The notes: generated from the sequence alone by a model not told the origin. Counted from the first letter of the stretch, positions 1 to 9,156 are shown. The stretch is DNA of 64,000 nt from Alistipes timonensis JC136 (GCF_900107675.1 NZ_FNRI01000002.1:186001-250000), one strand, 5' to 3'. A program made the numbers and translations.

Positions 1-345
1 CAGCGTCTCCGGCTCCGGCTCGTAACGCCCCAGCAGGTCGGCCATGATCTTCCCGAAATGCCGCCGCACACTGGCGTCGGCGCACGCCGGGAAATCCCGC
101 CGGCAGAACTCCCCGGCGTGGGGCATGAAACGTTCGGGAACGGTGAAATAAATGCGTTCGAGGACATAGGCCCCGCGAAACAGCACCTTGTGCCTGACGG
201 ATTTCGGAAGCTCCGGATGCGGATCGACGGTAACAGCATAGAGCCGGTCCACGGCATCCGCCCCGAGTACCGCCCGGGCCGCCTCGTCGGCGAAATTTTC
301 ATAAAACCGCTCCGACAGGAGCTTCACGAGGTCCGCGTCAGTCAT
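1..345 (-). CDS. Conserved hypothetical protein, 3' end outside window
   Basis: An open frame on the minus strand begins at the ATG at 345-343 (MTDADLVKLLSERFYENF...) and runs 115 codons without a stop to the window edge, so only the N-terminal part is visible. I do not recognise the family. The visible part is mostly alpha-helical in character, has no signal peptide or membrane segment, and contains a few Cys residues. It starts 14 bp after tsaB in the same direction and is probably the last visible gene of the smpB-HAD-tsaB operon. No function can be assigned. Confidence 0.6.
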   Translation of the reverse strand, partial: MTDADLVKLLSERFYENFADEAARAVLGADAVDRLYAVTVDPHPELPKSVRHKVLFRGAYVLERIYFTVPERFMPHAGEFCRRDFPACADASVRRHFGKIMADLLGRYEPEPETL

Positions 346-359
346 AGTACCGGCACCGC

Positions 360-1067
360 TCAAAAGAGCTTCTTGCGGGATGTCGTAACGACGAAATCTT
401 TCAGGTAGAAAGGCTCGAAATAGGCAATGTCCTCCGTGCGGCCTTCGTCGAGGGCCTGCTGGGCCAGCCGCGCCAATCCGCGGGCCGACGGGGTCACCTC
501 GACATACACGGCGTCGGGAAGCACGTCGGCGCACTTGCGGGCCCCGCTGCCGAAGATCACGAACGGACGCCCCTGACCACGGAACGCCGCGAAACTCCCC
601 TCGTCGACCACCTCGGCCGAAACCTCGCCCTGCGGGCGTCCCTCGGAGTCGAAGACCTGTGCATAGACCTCCATGCGCCGGGCATCGACCATCGGACAGA
701 GATAAGCCCCGTCCCAGTCATCGACCGAGAGAATTCCCGCCTCGTAATCCTCGCGGGCCACCTCGGCCAGCGCATCCAGCGACCCCACGGCCACCAGCGG
801 TTTTTGCAGGCCGTAGCACAGCCCCTTGGCGAACGACACGCCGATACGCAGCCCCGTGTACGACCCGGGACCCTTGCCCACGGCCACGGCGTCGAGGTCG
901 TCGGGCACGATGCCCGTCTCGCGCAGCAGTTCGTCGACGAATACGCCGACCTTGCGGGCGTGGTCGCGCCCCTCGTCGCTCTCGCGCAGCGACAGCAGTT
1001 CGCCGTCTTTGGCAATACCCACGGAACAGATGTCCGTACCGGTTTCAATGCAAAGTATCAAAGACAT
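360..1067 (-). CDS. tsaB: tRNA threonylcarbamoyladenosine biosynthesis protein TsaB
   Basis: 235 aa, the usual size for TsaB. The N-terminus MSLILCIETGTDICSVG is the ASKHA-type first strand, and VAVGKGPGSYTGLRIG (about residues 62-77) is the diagnostic TsaB motif. TsaB is a non-catalytic ASKHA-fold partner that dimerises with TsaD and, with TsaE, completes the cytoplasmic t6A modification at position 37 of tRNAs reading ANN codons. The gene lies 11 bp after the HAD hydrolase gene and is presumably co-transcribed with it and smpB. Identification is secure. Confidence 0.95.
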   Translation of the reverse strand: MSLILCIETGTDICSVGIAKDGELLSLRESDEGRDHARKVGVFVDELLRETGIVPDDLDAVAVGKGPGSYTGLRIGVSFAKGLCYGLQKPLVAVGSLDALAEVAREDYEAGILSVDDWDGAYLCPMVDARRMEVYAQVFDSEGRPQGEVSAEVVDEGSFAAFRGQGRPFVIFGSGARKCADVLPDAVYVEVTPSARGLARLAQQALDEGRTEDIAYFEPFYLKDFVVTTSRKKLF

Positions 1068-1078
1068 ATCTTACTTTT

Positions 1079-1858
1079 TTATTCAATCACACCAAAATGC
1101 TCCAACGCCTTCCGGATACCGTCGTCGTCGACCGACGCCGTCACATAGTCCGCGGCGTTCAGCGCCTCGTCGCAGGCATTGCCCATCGCCACGCCGACGC
1201 CTGCGGCCCGGAGCATCGCCGCGTCGTTGCCGCCGTCGCCGAAAGCCATCGTCTCGCCGTGCGCAAAGCCGAAATGCGATGCGAATTCGGCCAGCCCCGT
1301 CGCCTTGTCGATGCCCCGGACATTGATGTCCGCGAATATCGGACACCAGCGCGACGCCACGAGCCCCGGCAATTCGGCCATCACCCGTTTTTCGAGTTCG
1401 GGATCGAAGTAAAAACACATCTGGCAACAATCGCCCCGGTCGAAAAGCGCCCGCAGGTCGACCTGTTCCGGAACCGGATGCGCCACCAGCTTCGCCAGAC
1501 GCACCACCTCGGGCGTCACGCGGTTGACGAAAACCCCGTCGTTCAGCTCCAGTCCGACCGGAAAATCCAGCTCTGCGGACAAAGCGAGCGACTTCTCGAA
1601 GTCTGCGCGCGGAATGGGATGCCGGGCGACCAGCGTTCCGTCGCGCATCAGGCAGTCGGCGCCGTTCAGCGCCACCACGCCGTCGTAGGGAATCTCCCCG
1701 AGCAGTTCCAGATCGGCAGCCGCGCGCCCCGTGGCGATGAAGAGCCGCACGCCGCGGGCATGCGCCCGCCGCAGCGCCTCCAACGCGGAAACCGGCACCT
1801 TGTGGGTTTTGAAACTGATCAACGTCCCGTCGACGTCCAGGAATATCGCCTTTATCAT
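1079..1858 (-). CDS. HAD-superfamily hydrolase, Cof-type (subclass IIB) phosphatase
   Basis: 259 aa. HAD motif I is FLDVDGTL near the N-terminus (nucleophile Asp), motif II the ATGR region, and motif IV is MAFGDGGNDAAML near residue 215. The large middle insertion fits the C2/IIB cap of Cof-type sugar-phosphate, flavin or pyridoxal-phosphate phosphatases. These are cytoplasmic Mg-dependent enzymes whose substrates cannot be read from sequence. The start codon overlaps the smpB stop by 4 bp, which indicates translational coupling. Family is secure; substrate unknown. Confidence 0.9.
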   Translation of the reverse strand: MIKAIFLDVDGTLISFKTHKVPVSALEALRRAHARGVRLFIATGRAAADLELLGEIPYDGVVALNGADCLMRDGTLVARHPIPRADFEKSLALSAELDFPVGLELNDGVFVNRVTPEVVRLAKLVAHPVPEQVDLRALFDRGDCCQMCFYFDPELEKRVMAELPGLVASRWCPIFADINVRGIDKATGLAEFASHFGFAHGETMAFGDGGNDAAMLRAAGVGVAMGNACDEALNAADYVTASVDDDGIRKALEHFGVIE

Positions 1859-2319
1859 CTTCGGTAGTTTTTCATCGCCTTATCCATCTCGCGCTTGGCA
1901 TCGTTCTCCTTCAGGTACTCGCGCTTGTCGTAGGACTTGCGGCCCCGGGCCAGTCCCACGACGACTTTGGCCAGCCCGCGCTCGTTCAGGAACATCCGCA
2001 GACCCACGATCGTGAGCCCCTTGTCCTGCGAAGCACGCTGCAATTTCTCCAGTTCGCGGGCCGTCAACAGCAGTTTGCGGTCGCGGCGCGGCACGTGGTT
2101 GTTGCAGGTTCCCCAGGCATACTCGGCGATGTTGATGCCGCGCACCCACAGTTCGCCCTTGTCGAAATAGCAGAACGTGTCGACCATCGACGCCTTTCCG
2201 GCGCGGATCGACTTGATCTCCGTTCCGACCAGCACGACGCCCGCAACGTATTCTTCCAGAATCTCATAGTCGAACGTCGCACGCTTGTTCCGAATGTTTA
2301 TCTTCTTTTGTTCGCTCAT
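1855..2319 (-). CDS. smpB: SsrA-binding protein SmpB
   Basis: 154 aa, normal length. Typical SmpB features are the N-terminal RNKRATFDYEILEEYVAG, the central GTEIKSIRAGKASMVD and the basic C-terminal tail LARGRKSYDKREYLKENDAKRE that inserts into the ribosomal A-site channel. SmpB binds tmRNA and rescues stalled ribosomes by trans-translation. It is the first gene of a minus-strand operon with the HAD phosphatase and tsaB. The 172 bp upstream hold no obvious tmRNA gene. Confidence 0.96.
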   Translation of the reverse strand: MSEQKKINIRNKRATFDYEILEEYVAGVVLVGTEIKSIRAGKASMVDTFCYFDKGELWVRGINIAEYAWGTCNNHVPRRDRKLLLTARELEKLQRASQDKGLTIVGLRMFLNERGLAKVVVGLARGRKSYDKREYLKENDAKREMDKAMKNYRR

Positions 2320-2491
2320 ATATTCAATAACGGCACACGAATTGCAATTTTAATTCGCAGGGGTGGGAATCGGTCAAGGTAACTAATTCTTTTATCTTTG
2401 ATATGTTTTACACATCTTTCTGTTTATTTTCTGTTTGCACACGGTATGCGCAGTGATGCGTGTACGACCCGAGACCCGCCCCTTTTTTTCT

Positions 2492-4465
2492 TTATAGAAT
2501 CGGTCGTCCTATCTTATTGGCTATCGTCTTTTTAGCCTGATTGTAAGCCGCCAACCGCTGCATGATATCCTTTTGCTCGTCGTCGGAGAGTTCATCGGCC
2601 AGCTTCGCCTGCAACTCCTTGATCAGCGCCTCGATCACCTTCGATTTGTAGAGCGTCACGGCCTTCGGAACCCCCACGGCCAGCATCTCGGCATCGCTGT
2701 CGACGTGTATCTCCTTGCGCTGCCACAACTCGCTGAGCACGTAGTTGTCATCCGCCGTGAGGATGTCCACCGACATGTTGCACACCTCCGGGTCGATGTG
2801 GTTCAGGAAGACGTGCGCCGGCACCTCCGTCCCGGTCCCCAGCTGCGTCCACTGTTCGCGGTAAACATTCATAATCTTGGCGTAGACCGGATTGCGAAAC
2901 TCGATGTTGTCGTCGCTCAGCTCCGCGAAGATCACCTCCGCCACGTTGCACGCCACCATCGTCCGCCCCTCTTTGAAATCGAACGAGCAATGACCGTATT
3001 TCAGGAGGTATTTCACGATCTCGCGCTCCAGCGCTTCGAAACTGCTCCCGGCCTCGACCTGTTTGACGAACTCCACCTCGGGCTGCTGCGGCGCCTCCCG
3101 CTGCCGGAGCGTCGTCTGCCGGCGCAGAAACTCGTCCGTCTCGCGGTCGCCCGACGTGGTCATGCGCTTGCGCGCCACCTCCGAGATCAATATCTGCTCG
3201 TCGATGTCCATGATCCGCGCACACTCTTTGATGTAGACCGAGCGCTGGATCGGATCGGGGATCTGCGACACCGACTGCACCATGTCGGCAATCAGCGACG
3301 CTTTCCGGATCGGGTCTCCCTGCGCATCCTTCAGCAGCAGTTTGGCTTTGAACTCCAGAAAGTCCTGCTCGTTGGCACGGATGTACTCCTGCACCTCGGC
3401 GGCCGTATGGCTGCGGGCGAACGAGTCGGGGTCCTCGGGCTCGGGCAGCAACACCACACGCACGTTCATCCCCTCTTTCAGAATCATGTCGATACCGCGC
3501 AGCGAAGCGTGGATACCCGCCGAGTCGCCGTCGTAGATGACCGTGATGTTCTTCGTAAAGCGGTTCAGCAGGCGTATCTGCTCCGTCGTCAGCGACGTTC
3601 CGGACGACGACACGACGTTTTCCACCCCGGCCTGGTGCATCGAGATCACATCGGTATACCCCTCGACCATGATGGCGAAATCCTGCTGCTGAATGGCCTT
3701 CTTGGCGAAATAGAGGCCGTAAAGCTCCCTTTTCTTGCTGTATATCTCGCTCTCGGGGGAGTTCTGGTATTTGGCGACCTGCTTGTCCGTGCGGAGCGTG
3801 CGGCCTCCGAAGGCCACGATGCGCCCCGAAATGTTGTGCACGGGGAAGATCACCCGGTCGCGGAAGCGGTCGTAAAGCGACCCGTCGCTCTCGCGGGCCA
3901 GCGAAAGCCCCGTCGAGACGAGAAATTCCTTCTTGTAACCCGCCGCCAGGGCGTCTTTCGACATCCGGTCGCCCTTGGCAGGACAGAATCCCAACCCGAA
4001 TTTTTTAATCGTGGCGTCGGTCATCCCGCGCTTCTGGCGGAAATAGGCCAGCCCCACGCTCTGCCCCTCGGTCTCGCGGTGGAGGTAGTTGGCGAAATAC
4101 TCCGCGGCCCAGCCGTTCAGGGCGAACATCGACTCGCGGTCGTCGTTGCGGCGCACCTCCTCTTCCGACATCTCCTTCTCTTTGACCTCGATGCCGTAAC
4201 GCTTGGCCACCATCTTCAGGGCCTCGGGATAGGTGATGTTCTCGTGCTCCATCAGGAAGGTCACGGCGTTGCCGCCCTTGCCGCATCCGAAGCACTTGTA
4301 GACACCCTTCGAGGGCGACACGACGAACGACGGGGTCTTCTCGTTGTGGAACGGACAGCACGCCTGATAGTTCACGCCCTTTCGTTTGAGCGTGACGTAT
4401 TCGCCGACGATATCCACGATATTGGCGGCGGCGTAAATGCGGTCTACTGTTTCCCTGTCGATCAT
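2492..4465 (-). CDS. dnaG: DNA primase DnaG
   Basis: 657 aa. The start MIDRETVDRIYAAANIVDIV is chosen because a TATCTTTG box lies 5 nt upstream of this ATG, although the frame stays open for another 2.2 kb antisense to uvrB. The N-terminal zinc-binding domain has the CHC2 pattern (CCPFHNEKTPSF ... YKCFGCGKGG, about residues 37-66). The TOPRIM catalytic domain follows, with MVEGYTDVISMHQAG near residue 265 and VIYDGDSAG near 310. The C-terminal helicase-interacting part is less conserved. DnaG synthesises RNA primers at the replication fork. It is divergent from uvrB, with 99 bp between the two starts. Confidence 0.96.
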   Translation of the reverse strand: MIDRETVDRIYAAANIVDIVGEYVTLKRKGVNYQACCPFHNEKTPSFVVSPSKGVYKCFGCGKGGNAVTFLMEHENITYPEALKMVAKRYGIEVKEKEMSEEEVRRNDDRESMFALNGWAAEYFANYLHRETEGQSVGLAYFRQKRGMTDATIKKFGLGFCPAKGDRMSKDALAAGYKKEFLVSTGLSLARESDGSLYDRFRDRVIFPVHNISGRIVAFGGRTLRTDKQVAKYQNSPESEIYSKKRELYGLYFAKKAIQQQDFAIMVEGYTDVISMHQAGVENVVSSSGTSLTTEQIRLLNRFTKNITVIYDGDSAGIHASLRGIDMILKEGMNVRVVLLPEPEDPDSFARSHTAAEVQEYIRANEQDFLEFKAKLLLKDAQGDPIRKASLIADMVQSVSQIPDPIQRSVYIKECARIMDIDEQILISEVARKRMTTSGDRETDEFLRRQTTLRQREAPQQPEVEFVKQVEAGSSFEALEREIVKYLLKYGHCSFDFKEGRTMVACNVAEVIFAELSDDNIEFRNPVYAKIMNVYREQWTQLGTGTEVPAHVFLNHIDPEVCNMSVDILTADDNYVLSELWQRKEIHVDSDAEMLAVGVPKAVTLYKSKVIEALIKELQAKLADELSDDEQKDIMQRLAAYNQAKKTIANKIGRPIL

Positions 4466-4470
4466 ACGCG

Positions 4471-4478
4471 CAAAGATA
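4471..4478 (-). promoter_or_regulatory. -7 promoter box for dnaG
   Basis: The minus strand reads TATCTTTG, a perfect match to the Bacteroidetes -7 consensus TAnnTTTG, with 5 nt between its end and the dnaG ATG at 4465. The transcript should be leaderless or nearly so. Confidence 0.7.
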
Positions 4479-4552
4479 CGGAAAAATATCAACAATGATA
4501 TAGGACATACGCCCGGGGCCGCGAAATCCGTTATTATTCCACAAAAATTACC

Positions 4553-4560
4553 TACCTTTG
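4553..4560 (+). promoter_or_regulatory. -7 promoter box for uvrB
   Basis: TACCTTTG matches TAnnTTTG. Only CACC separates it from the uvrB ATG at 4565, so transcription should start at or next to the start codon. Confidence 0.7.
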
Positions 4561-4564
4561 CACC

Positions 4565-6613
4565 ATGGATTTCAAACTCGTATCGGACTACGCCCCGATG
4601 GGCGATCAGCCGGAGGCGATCGGGCAGTTGGTGAGCTCGATCGAGCACGGCTCGAAGCACAACACGCTGCTGGGCGTGACGGGCTCCGGGAAGACCTTCA
4701 CGGTGGCCAACGTCATCGCGGAACTGAAGCGTCCGACGCTGGTGCTGAGCCACAACAAGACCCTCGCGGCGCAGTTGTACGGGGAGTTTAAGAATTTCTT
4801 CCCCGAGAATGCCGTGGAGTATTTCGTCTCCTACTACGATTACTACCAGCCGGAGGCCTACCTGCCTTCGTCGGACACCTATATCGAGAAAGATCTCCAG
4901 ATCAACGCCGAAATCGAGAAGATGCGTCTCGCCACGGTCGCCACCCTGCTGTCGGGACGCCGCGACGTCGTCGTCGTGTCGAGCGTCTCGTGCCTCTACG
5001 GCGCAGGCAACCCCGCGGATTTCCACGCCACGGCCATCAACGTCCGGGTCGGGCAGGTCGTGAGCTACAAGCATTTCCTCTACAAACTGGTCGAAGCGCT
5101 CTATACCCGCACCGAGCGGGAGCTGGAGCCGGCGACGTTCCGCGTCAACGGCGACACAGTGGATATCATGGCGGCCTTCGGCGAGTTCGGCAACCAGTGT
5201 TTTCGGGTGATGTTCTTCGACAACGAGGTCGAGGCCATCCAGTCCATCGACCCCGTGACGGGCCAGCGCATCCAGTCGCTCGACAGCCTGACGCTCTACC
5301 CCACGAACCTTTTCGTGACCACCAAGGAGCGCATCAACGCCGCCGTGCAGCAGATATACCTCGACTTGGGCAAACAGATCGAGTTTTTCGAACGCGCCGG
5401 ACGCCCGATGGAGGCGCAGCGCATCAAACAGCGCGTGGAGTACGACCTCGAAATGATTAAGGAGCTGGGCTACTGCCCCGGCATCGAGAACTACTCGCGC
5501 TATTTCGACGGCCGCGCCGCCGGAACGCGTCCTTTCTGTCTGATCGACTACTTCCCGAAAGACTACCTGATGGTCGTGGACGAAAGCCACGTCACACTCC
5601 CGCAGGTACACGCCATGTTCGGCGGCGACCGGGCCCGCAAGGAGAACCTCGTGGAGTACGGCTTCCGCCTCCCGGCCGCCAAGGACAACCGCCCGGTGAC
5701 CTTCGCGGAGTTCGAGCAGTTGCAGGGCACCTCGATCTACGTGAGCGCCACGCCTGCCGATTACGAGCTGATGAAGAGCGAAGGGGTGATCGTCGAACAG
5801 CTGATCCGCCCCACGGGGCTGGTGGACCCGCCGTTGGAGGTGCGCGTGACGGTGAACCAGATCGACGACCTGATCGGGGAGATCGACAAGCGCGTGAAGA
5901 ACGACGACAAGGTGCTCGTGACGACCATCACCAAACGCATGGCCGAGGAGCTCTCGAAATATTTCGACCGCGTGGGCGTGCGCAACCGCTACATCCATTC
6001 GGACGTAGACACGCTGGAACGCATCCAGATCCTCGAGGACCTGCGGGCCGGGATGTTCGACGTGCTGGTGGGCGTGAACCTGCTGCGCGAGGGTCTCGAC
6101 CTGCCGGAAGTGGCCCTCGTGGCCATTCTCGACGCCGACAAGGAGGGATTTCTGCGCAACGTGCGCTCCCTCACGCAGATCGCGGGACGCGCCGCACGCC
6201 ACTCGCAGGGCAACGTGATCCTCTATGCAGACACCTGCACCGACTCGATGCGCTACGCCATCGAGCAAAGCAACCGCCGCCGGGAAAAACAGGTGCGTTA
6301 CAACATGGAGCACGAAATGCTGCCGCGGCGGGCGCAGCGCAGCGGCACGGGACAGAGCGCGCTGCTGACGGGACGCGACACCCCGGAGGTCAACCTGACG
6401 GCCTACCCCATCGCCGAGGATCATTACGCTGCGGTGGCCGACGTGCAGAAGAACTACGTGGCCAGCGAGAACATCGACGCGCTGATCGACAAGGCCCGCG
6501 CGGACATGGAACGGGCGGCCAAATCGCTGGATTTCCTCGCCGCGGCGAAATTCCGCGACCGGATGTACGAACTGCAAAAACTCCGCGAGGAGAACAAAAA
6601 CAAAAGGAACTGA
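4565..6613 (+). CDS. uvrB: Excinuclease ABC subunit UvrB
   Basis: 682 aa, normal length. The Walker A motif LLGVTGSGKTFT is near residue 37 and the beta-hairpin region YYDYYQPEAYLPSSDTYIEKD near residue 90. Helicase motifs follow (VDESHVTLPQ; GVNLLREGLDLPEV; QIAGRAARH), and a UVR domain sits at the extreme C-terminus (about 640-675) for UvrC contact. UvrB verifies DNA damage with UvrA and recruits UvrC in nucleotide excision repair. It is a single gene with its own promoter, followed by a cluster of terminator-like hairpins. Confidence 0.97.
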   Translation: MDFKLVSDYAPMGDQPEAIGQLVSSIEHGSKHNTLLGVTGSGKTFTVANVIAELKRPTLVLSHNKTLAAQLYGEFKNFFPENAVEYFVSYYDYYQPEAYLPSSDTYIEKDLQINAEIEKMRLATVATLLSGRRDVVVVSSVSCLYGAGNPADFHATAINVRVGQVVSYKHFLYKLVEALYTRTERELEPATFRVNGDTVDIMAAFGEFGNQCFRVMFFDNEVEAIQSIDPVTGQRIQSLDSLTLYPTNLFVTTKERINAAVQQIYLDLGKQIEFFERAGRPMEAQRIKQRVEYDLEMIKELGYCPGIENYSRYFDGRAAGTRPFCLIDYFPKDYLMVVDESHVTLPQVHAMFGGDRARKENLVEYGFRLPAAKDNRPVTFAEFEQLQGTSIYVSATPADYELMKSEGVIVEQLIRPTGLVDPPLEVRVTVNQIDDLIGEIDKRVKNDDKVLVTTITKRMAEELSKYFDRVGVRNRYIHSDVDTLERIQILEDLRAGMFDVLVGVNLLREGLDLPEVALVAILDADKEGFLRNVRSLTQIAGRAARHSQGNVILYADTCTDSMRYAIEQSNRRREKQVRYNMEHEMLPRRAQRSGTGQSALLTGRDTPEVNLTAYPIAEDHYAAVADVQKNYVASENIDALIDKARADMERAAKSLDFLAAAKFRDRMYELQKLREENKNKRN

Positions 6614-6615
6614 AA

Positions 6616-6759
6616 CCCGTCTCTCAGGCGGGGCAACCGGAATTCCTAAACGCTTCGACCTGCCGTCGCCCCTAAAAACCCGTCTCTTAGATGAGGCGAG
6701 ATGCGATTCCGACACGCCGCGGCTTAACGTCGCCTCCTAAAACCCGCCTCTCAGGCGGG
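6616..6759. repeat. Three related terminator-like hairpins between uvrB and the gtrA-like gene
   Basis: Three copies of a short palindrome occur at 6616-6632 (CCCGTCTCTCAGGCGGG), 6681-6698 (imperfect) and 6743-6759 (CCCGCCTCTCAGGCGGG). Read on the minus strand each is followed by three to five T, so they behave as terminators for the leftward gtrA operon. The last copy overlaps the gtrA stop codon. Similar hairpins lie at 17353 and 60001. Confidence 0.6.
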
Positions 6760-7230
6760 GAAAGTGAAATATTTGGCCGCGAGGAAGCTGTATACCGTCG
6801 TCAGCAGCGTCGTGAGCACCTTCGCCGGCGTAGGCCATACCCCGCACAATTCAACGAAGAATTTCAATCCTGCATAAGTCAGCAGGATCGACCCCGCCAC
6901 CGACAGCAGGTAACGTAACAACTGTGTTCCGGCGCCGATCGGCGACTGGCGAAACGTCACATACCGGTTGAGCCAGAACCCCACGAAAAAGGTGAACGGG
7001 AAGACGAGAACCATCGCCGCGATATGCGGAGATATGACCACAAATCCCAGGTCGAAATAGCGGTGGGCGACGATGAAATTGTAAAACAGGAAATAACAGA
7101 GGGGATCGAACAGCATGTAGGTCACACCTCCGCAAACGGCATAGCGAAACACCTGCAAGGGCATCAACGCCCGGACAGGCTTGATGTAGAAGCAGTCGAT
7201 CACCCTGATTATCAGCTCCGAAATCCGCAT
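6751..7230 (-). CDS. GtrA-like four-helix membrane protein
   Basis: 159 aa from MRISELIIRVIDCFYIKPVRAL. The frame is open further upstream, but this ATG shares its A with the TGA stop of the preceding gene (TGATG), which decides the start. Four hydrophobic helices are visible (FRYAVCGGVTYMLFDPLCYF, ISPHIAAMVLVFPFTFFVGF, LRYLLSVAGSILLTYAGLKF and VLTTLLTTVYSFLAAKYFTF), with the GtrA-typical FWLNRYVTF between helices 2 and 3. GtrA-family proteins are proposed to flip or handle polyprenyl-phosphate-linked sugars at the inner membrane. The exact role is unknown. It is the third gene of an lgt-SPOR-gtrA operon. Confidence 0.85.
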   Translation of the reverse strand: MRISELIIRVIDCFYIKPVRALMPLQVFRYAVCGGVTYMLFDPLCYFLFYNFIVAHRYFDLGFVVISPHIAAMVLVFPFTFFVGFWLNRYVTFRQSPIGAGTQLLRYLLSVAGSILLTYAGLKFFVELCGVWPTPAKVLTTLLTTVYSFLAAKYFTFPA

Positions 7231-8195
7231 CACCGGGCGGTGTAGGTCCACATGCCCGGGAACCGTTCGGCATGGAGGCCGATGAACTGCGCACACGGTC
7301 CGGAATTGTCCGACGAAAAAGGCGAAACCATGAATTTCTCCCCGAAACGATAGATCCGGCAGCGGAACGCAGGTTCCTTGGCCGCAATCTCCCGCAGGGC
7401 ACGCCCGGCATTTTCAGTCGTGCTGAAAACTCCCAGCACCACGTAATGACGTCCTGAAAGCAGGTTCATCGGTTCTCCGGATTCCGCCTGCGCCTCCGCA
7501 GCGGGCGTCATTTCGGGAACGGGCGCCTCGGACGATGCCGTACCGGGCGACTGCGGGAACTCCTCCCCTGCCGTCGGCAATTCCTCCTGCGGAACCTCGG
7601 CCAGCGCATCGGGGGCCTCGACCGGGGCCGGCATATCCGCACGCTCCGTCTCGACGGCTTCGGTCGCAACGGCCTCCGGCTCCCCGGAGAGCATCAGGAA
7701 CTCCCGTCCCCCGTAGATCAGGGCGACCAGAATCGCCGCAACGCCGATCCACAATGCCCAGTCGAAACGGCGCGGGGCACGTATCTTCACGGGTTCGCGC
7801 CCCTGGGGATTCAACCGCCGTTCGAACGCCTCGTCGGGCGTGAAATTCTTGAACGCCAATACTCCGACGCCTTCGACGGTCAACAGGTTCTCCTCTTGTG
7901 CACGGGTCAGCCAGCGGTCGTATACCTCCTGCGCCGCAGCCTGCGGATCGGCTTGCGAAGCTTCACCGCCCTCCCGCATGACGCGGGCGATCTCGTCGAC
8001 CAGCGATGCCCCCCGCTGCTGCGAGGTGAACGACACCACGCGGTGAGGAGGCAGCACGGTGCGCCTGTCAATCCGTCGGGCAGACCGCCGCTCGGTATAG
8101 AGCGACCCCACCCCGGGCAGGAATACCTCCCCGCCTCCGGCCAACAGATTGCCTACGAGCCTGCCGACCTGTTCCGTCATCGGTGTACCGTTCAT
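7230..8195 (-). CDS. HU/CCDC81-like and SPOR domain membrane protein
   Basis: 321 aa. The N-terminal 130 residues (VGRLVGNLLAGGGEVFLPGVGSL..., then a second repeat ending VEGVGVLAFKNFTPDEAFE) resemble the paired HU-like CCDC81 domains found in Bacteroidetes. A membrane segment follows (FDWALWIGVAAILVALIYGG, about 143-162), then a Glu/Ala/Pro-rich periplasmic linker and a C-terminal SPOR-like domain (RHYVVLGVFSTTENAGRAL ... RIYRFGEKFMVSPF). SPOR domains bind denuded peptidoglycan at division sites, so a cytoplasm-to-septum link is a reasonable inference. The start overlaps the lgt stop by 4 bp. Confidence 0.8.
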   Translation of the reverse strand: MNGTPMTEQVGRLVGNLLAGGGEVFLPGVGSLYTERRSARRIDRRTVLPPHRVVSFTSQQRGASLVDEIARVMREGGEASQADPQAAAQEVYDRWLTRAQEENLLTVEGVGVLAFKNFTPDEAFERRLNPQGREPVKIRAPRRFDWALWIGVAAILVALIYGGREFLMLSGEPEAVATEAVETERADMPAPVEAPDALAEVPQEELPTAGEEFPQSPGTASSEAPVPEMTPAAEAQAESGEPMNLLSGRHYVVLGVFSTTENAGRALREIAAKEPAFRCRIYRFGEKFMVSPFSSDNSGPCAQFIGLHAERFPGMWTYTAR

Positions 8196-9073
8196 TTTTT
8201 CTTCTTTTTAATAGGAGCGGCATGCGCTTTCGGCGCCGGAGCGACCGGAGCCGGAACCGTCGCGGCACCCCGCCAGATCATATAGATACCCAGCAGGATG
8301 AAAGGGATGCTGAGCCATTGTCCCATGTCGAGCGTCCATCCCAGTTCGAAAGGCTCCTGCTCGGTTTTGATGTATTCGATGAAGAAGCGCGTGAGGAACG
8401 TGCCGATCAGGCCGATCCCGAAGAGAATGCCCGGACGGCGCCGCGCCATGTCTTTCTTATAGTAGAGCCAGCAGAGGATGCCGAAAGTCGCCAGATAACA
8501 AAGCGCTTCGTAAATCTGCGTCGGATGCACGGCACTGGGCGCAAACTCGGCAACCCATTTGTGCGAACGGACGAACTCGAAACCCCAGGGCAGTGTGGTC
8601 GCCTGGCCGAAAATCTCCGAATTGAAGAGGTTGCCCAGCCGCACGATCGCCCCGCCGATGCCCACCGGGATCATAATGCGGTCCAGCGACCAGATATAAG
8701 GGAGTTTGTTCCTGCGCGAGAAGAGCCACAAGCCGATCAGCAGGCCGATGGCGGCGCCGTGGCTGGCCATACCGCCGTCGCGGAAACCCGTGATGATGGT
8801 CCACGGCTTCGAGAGATACTCCATCGTATCGTAGAAGAGGCAGTGCCCCAGCCGGGCACCGAGGATCGTGGCGAGCGTACCGTAAATAAATATCGACTCC
8901 GAAACTTTCGAGGGAAGTCCCTCGCGTTTACAGAAATTATCGAAAAATTTGGCGCCGATCAGGATGGCCAGTGCCCACATCAGGCCATAATACCGGATGT
9001 CGAGCGACCCGATGGTGAAGAACACCGGGTCGAAATCCCAGACGACGGACAGCGGTTGTGACATTAGTATCAT
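8192..9073 (-). CDS. lgt: Prolipoprotein diacylglyceryl transferase Lgt
   Basis: 293 aa integral membrane enzyme. GMASHGAAIGLLIGLWLFSR carries the conserved HGG-like loop and RLGNLFNSEIFG is the Lgt signature with its essential Arg/Asn/Glu. Several hydrophobic helices cover the rest. Lgt transfers diacylglycerol from phosphatidylglycerol to the lipobox Cys of prelipoproteins, matching the many lipoproteins in this window. The C-terminus carries a non-conserved Ala/Pro and poly-Lys tail. An alternative start (MSQPLS) lies 9 nt inside. Confidence 0.95.
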   Translation of the reverse strand: MILMSQPLSVVWDFDPVFFTIGSLDIRYYGLMWALAILIGAKFFDNFCKREGLPSKVSESIFIYGTLATILGARLGHCLFYDTMEYLSKPWTIITGFRDGGMASHGAAIGLLIGLWLFSRRNKLPYIWSLDRIMIPVGIGGAIVRLGNLFNSEIFGQATTLPWGFEFVRSHKWVAEFAPSAVHPTQIYEALCYLATFGILCWLYYKKDMARRRPGILFGIGLIGTFLTRFFIEYIKTEQEPFELGWTLDMGQWLSIPFILLGIYMIWRGAATVPAPVAPAPKAHAAPIKKKKK

Positions 9074-9156
9074 TTATCTAAGTTTATACATTGTTCATCC
9101 GGCTCTCGCTCCCGACCGCCGTACTCGCGGCGTTCCGCCGCGTTTACAAGTCTGCC

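Noticed and set aside
2320..2491. A small RNA gene or tmRNA between smpB and dnaG, suggested by a plus-strand TATCTTTG at 2393
   Set aside because: No -33 partner, no tmRNA-like ends and no terminator with a clear stem were found; the box may be chance.
2492..6715. A 1407-codon open frame on the minus strand
   Set aside because: Only 2492-4465 is dnaG. The upstream part is antisense to uvrB and stays open because of high GC at third positions; its translation is His/Val/Asp-rich with no recognisable domain.
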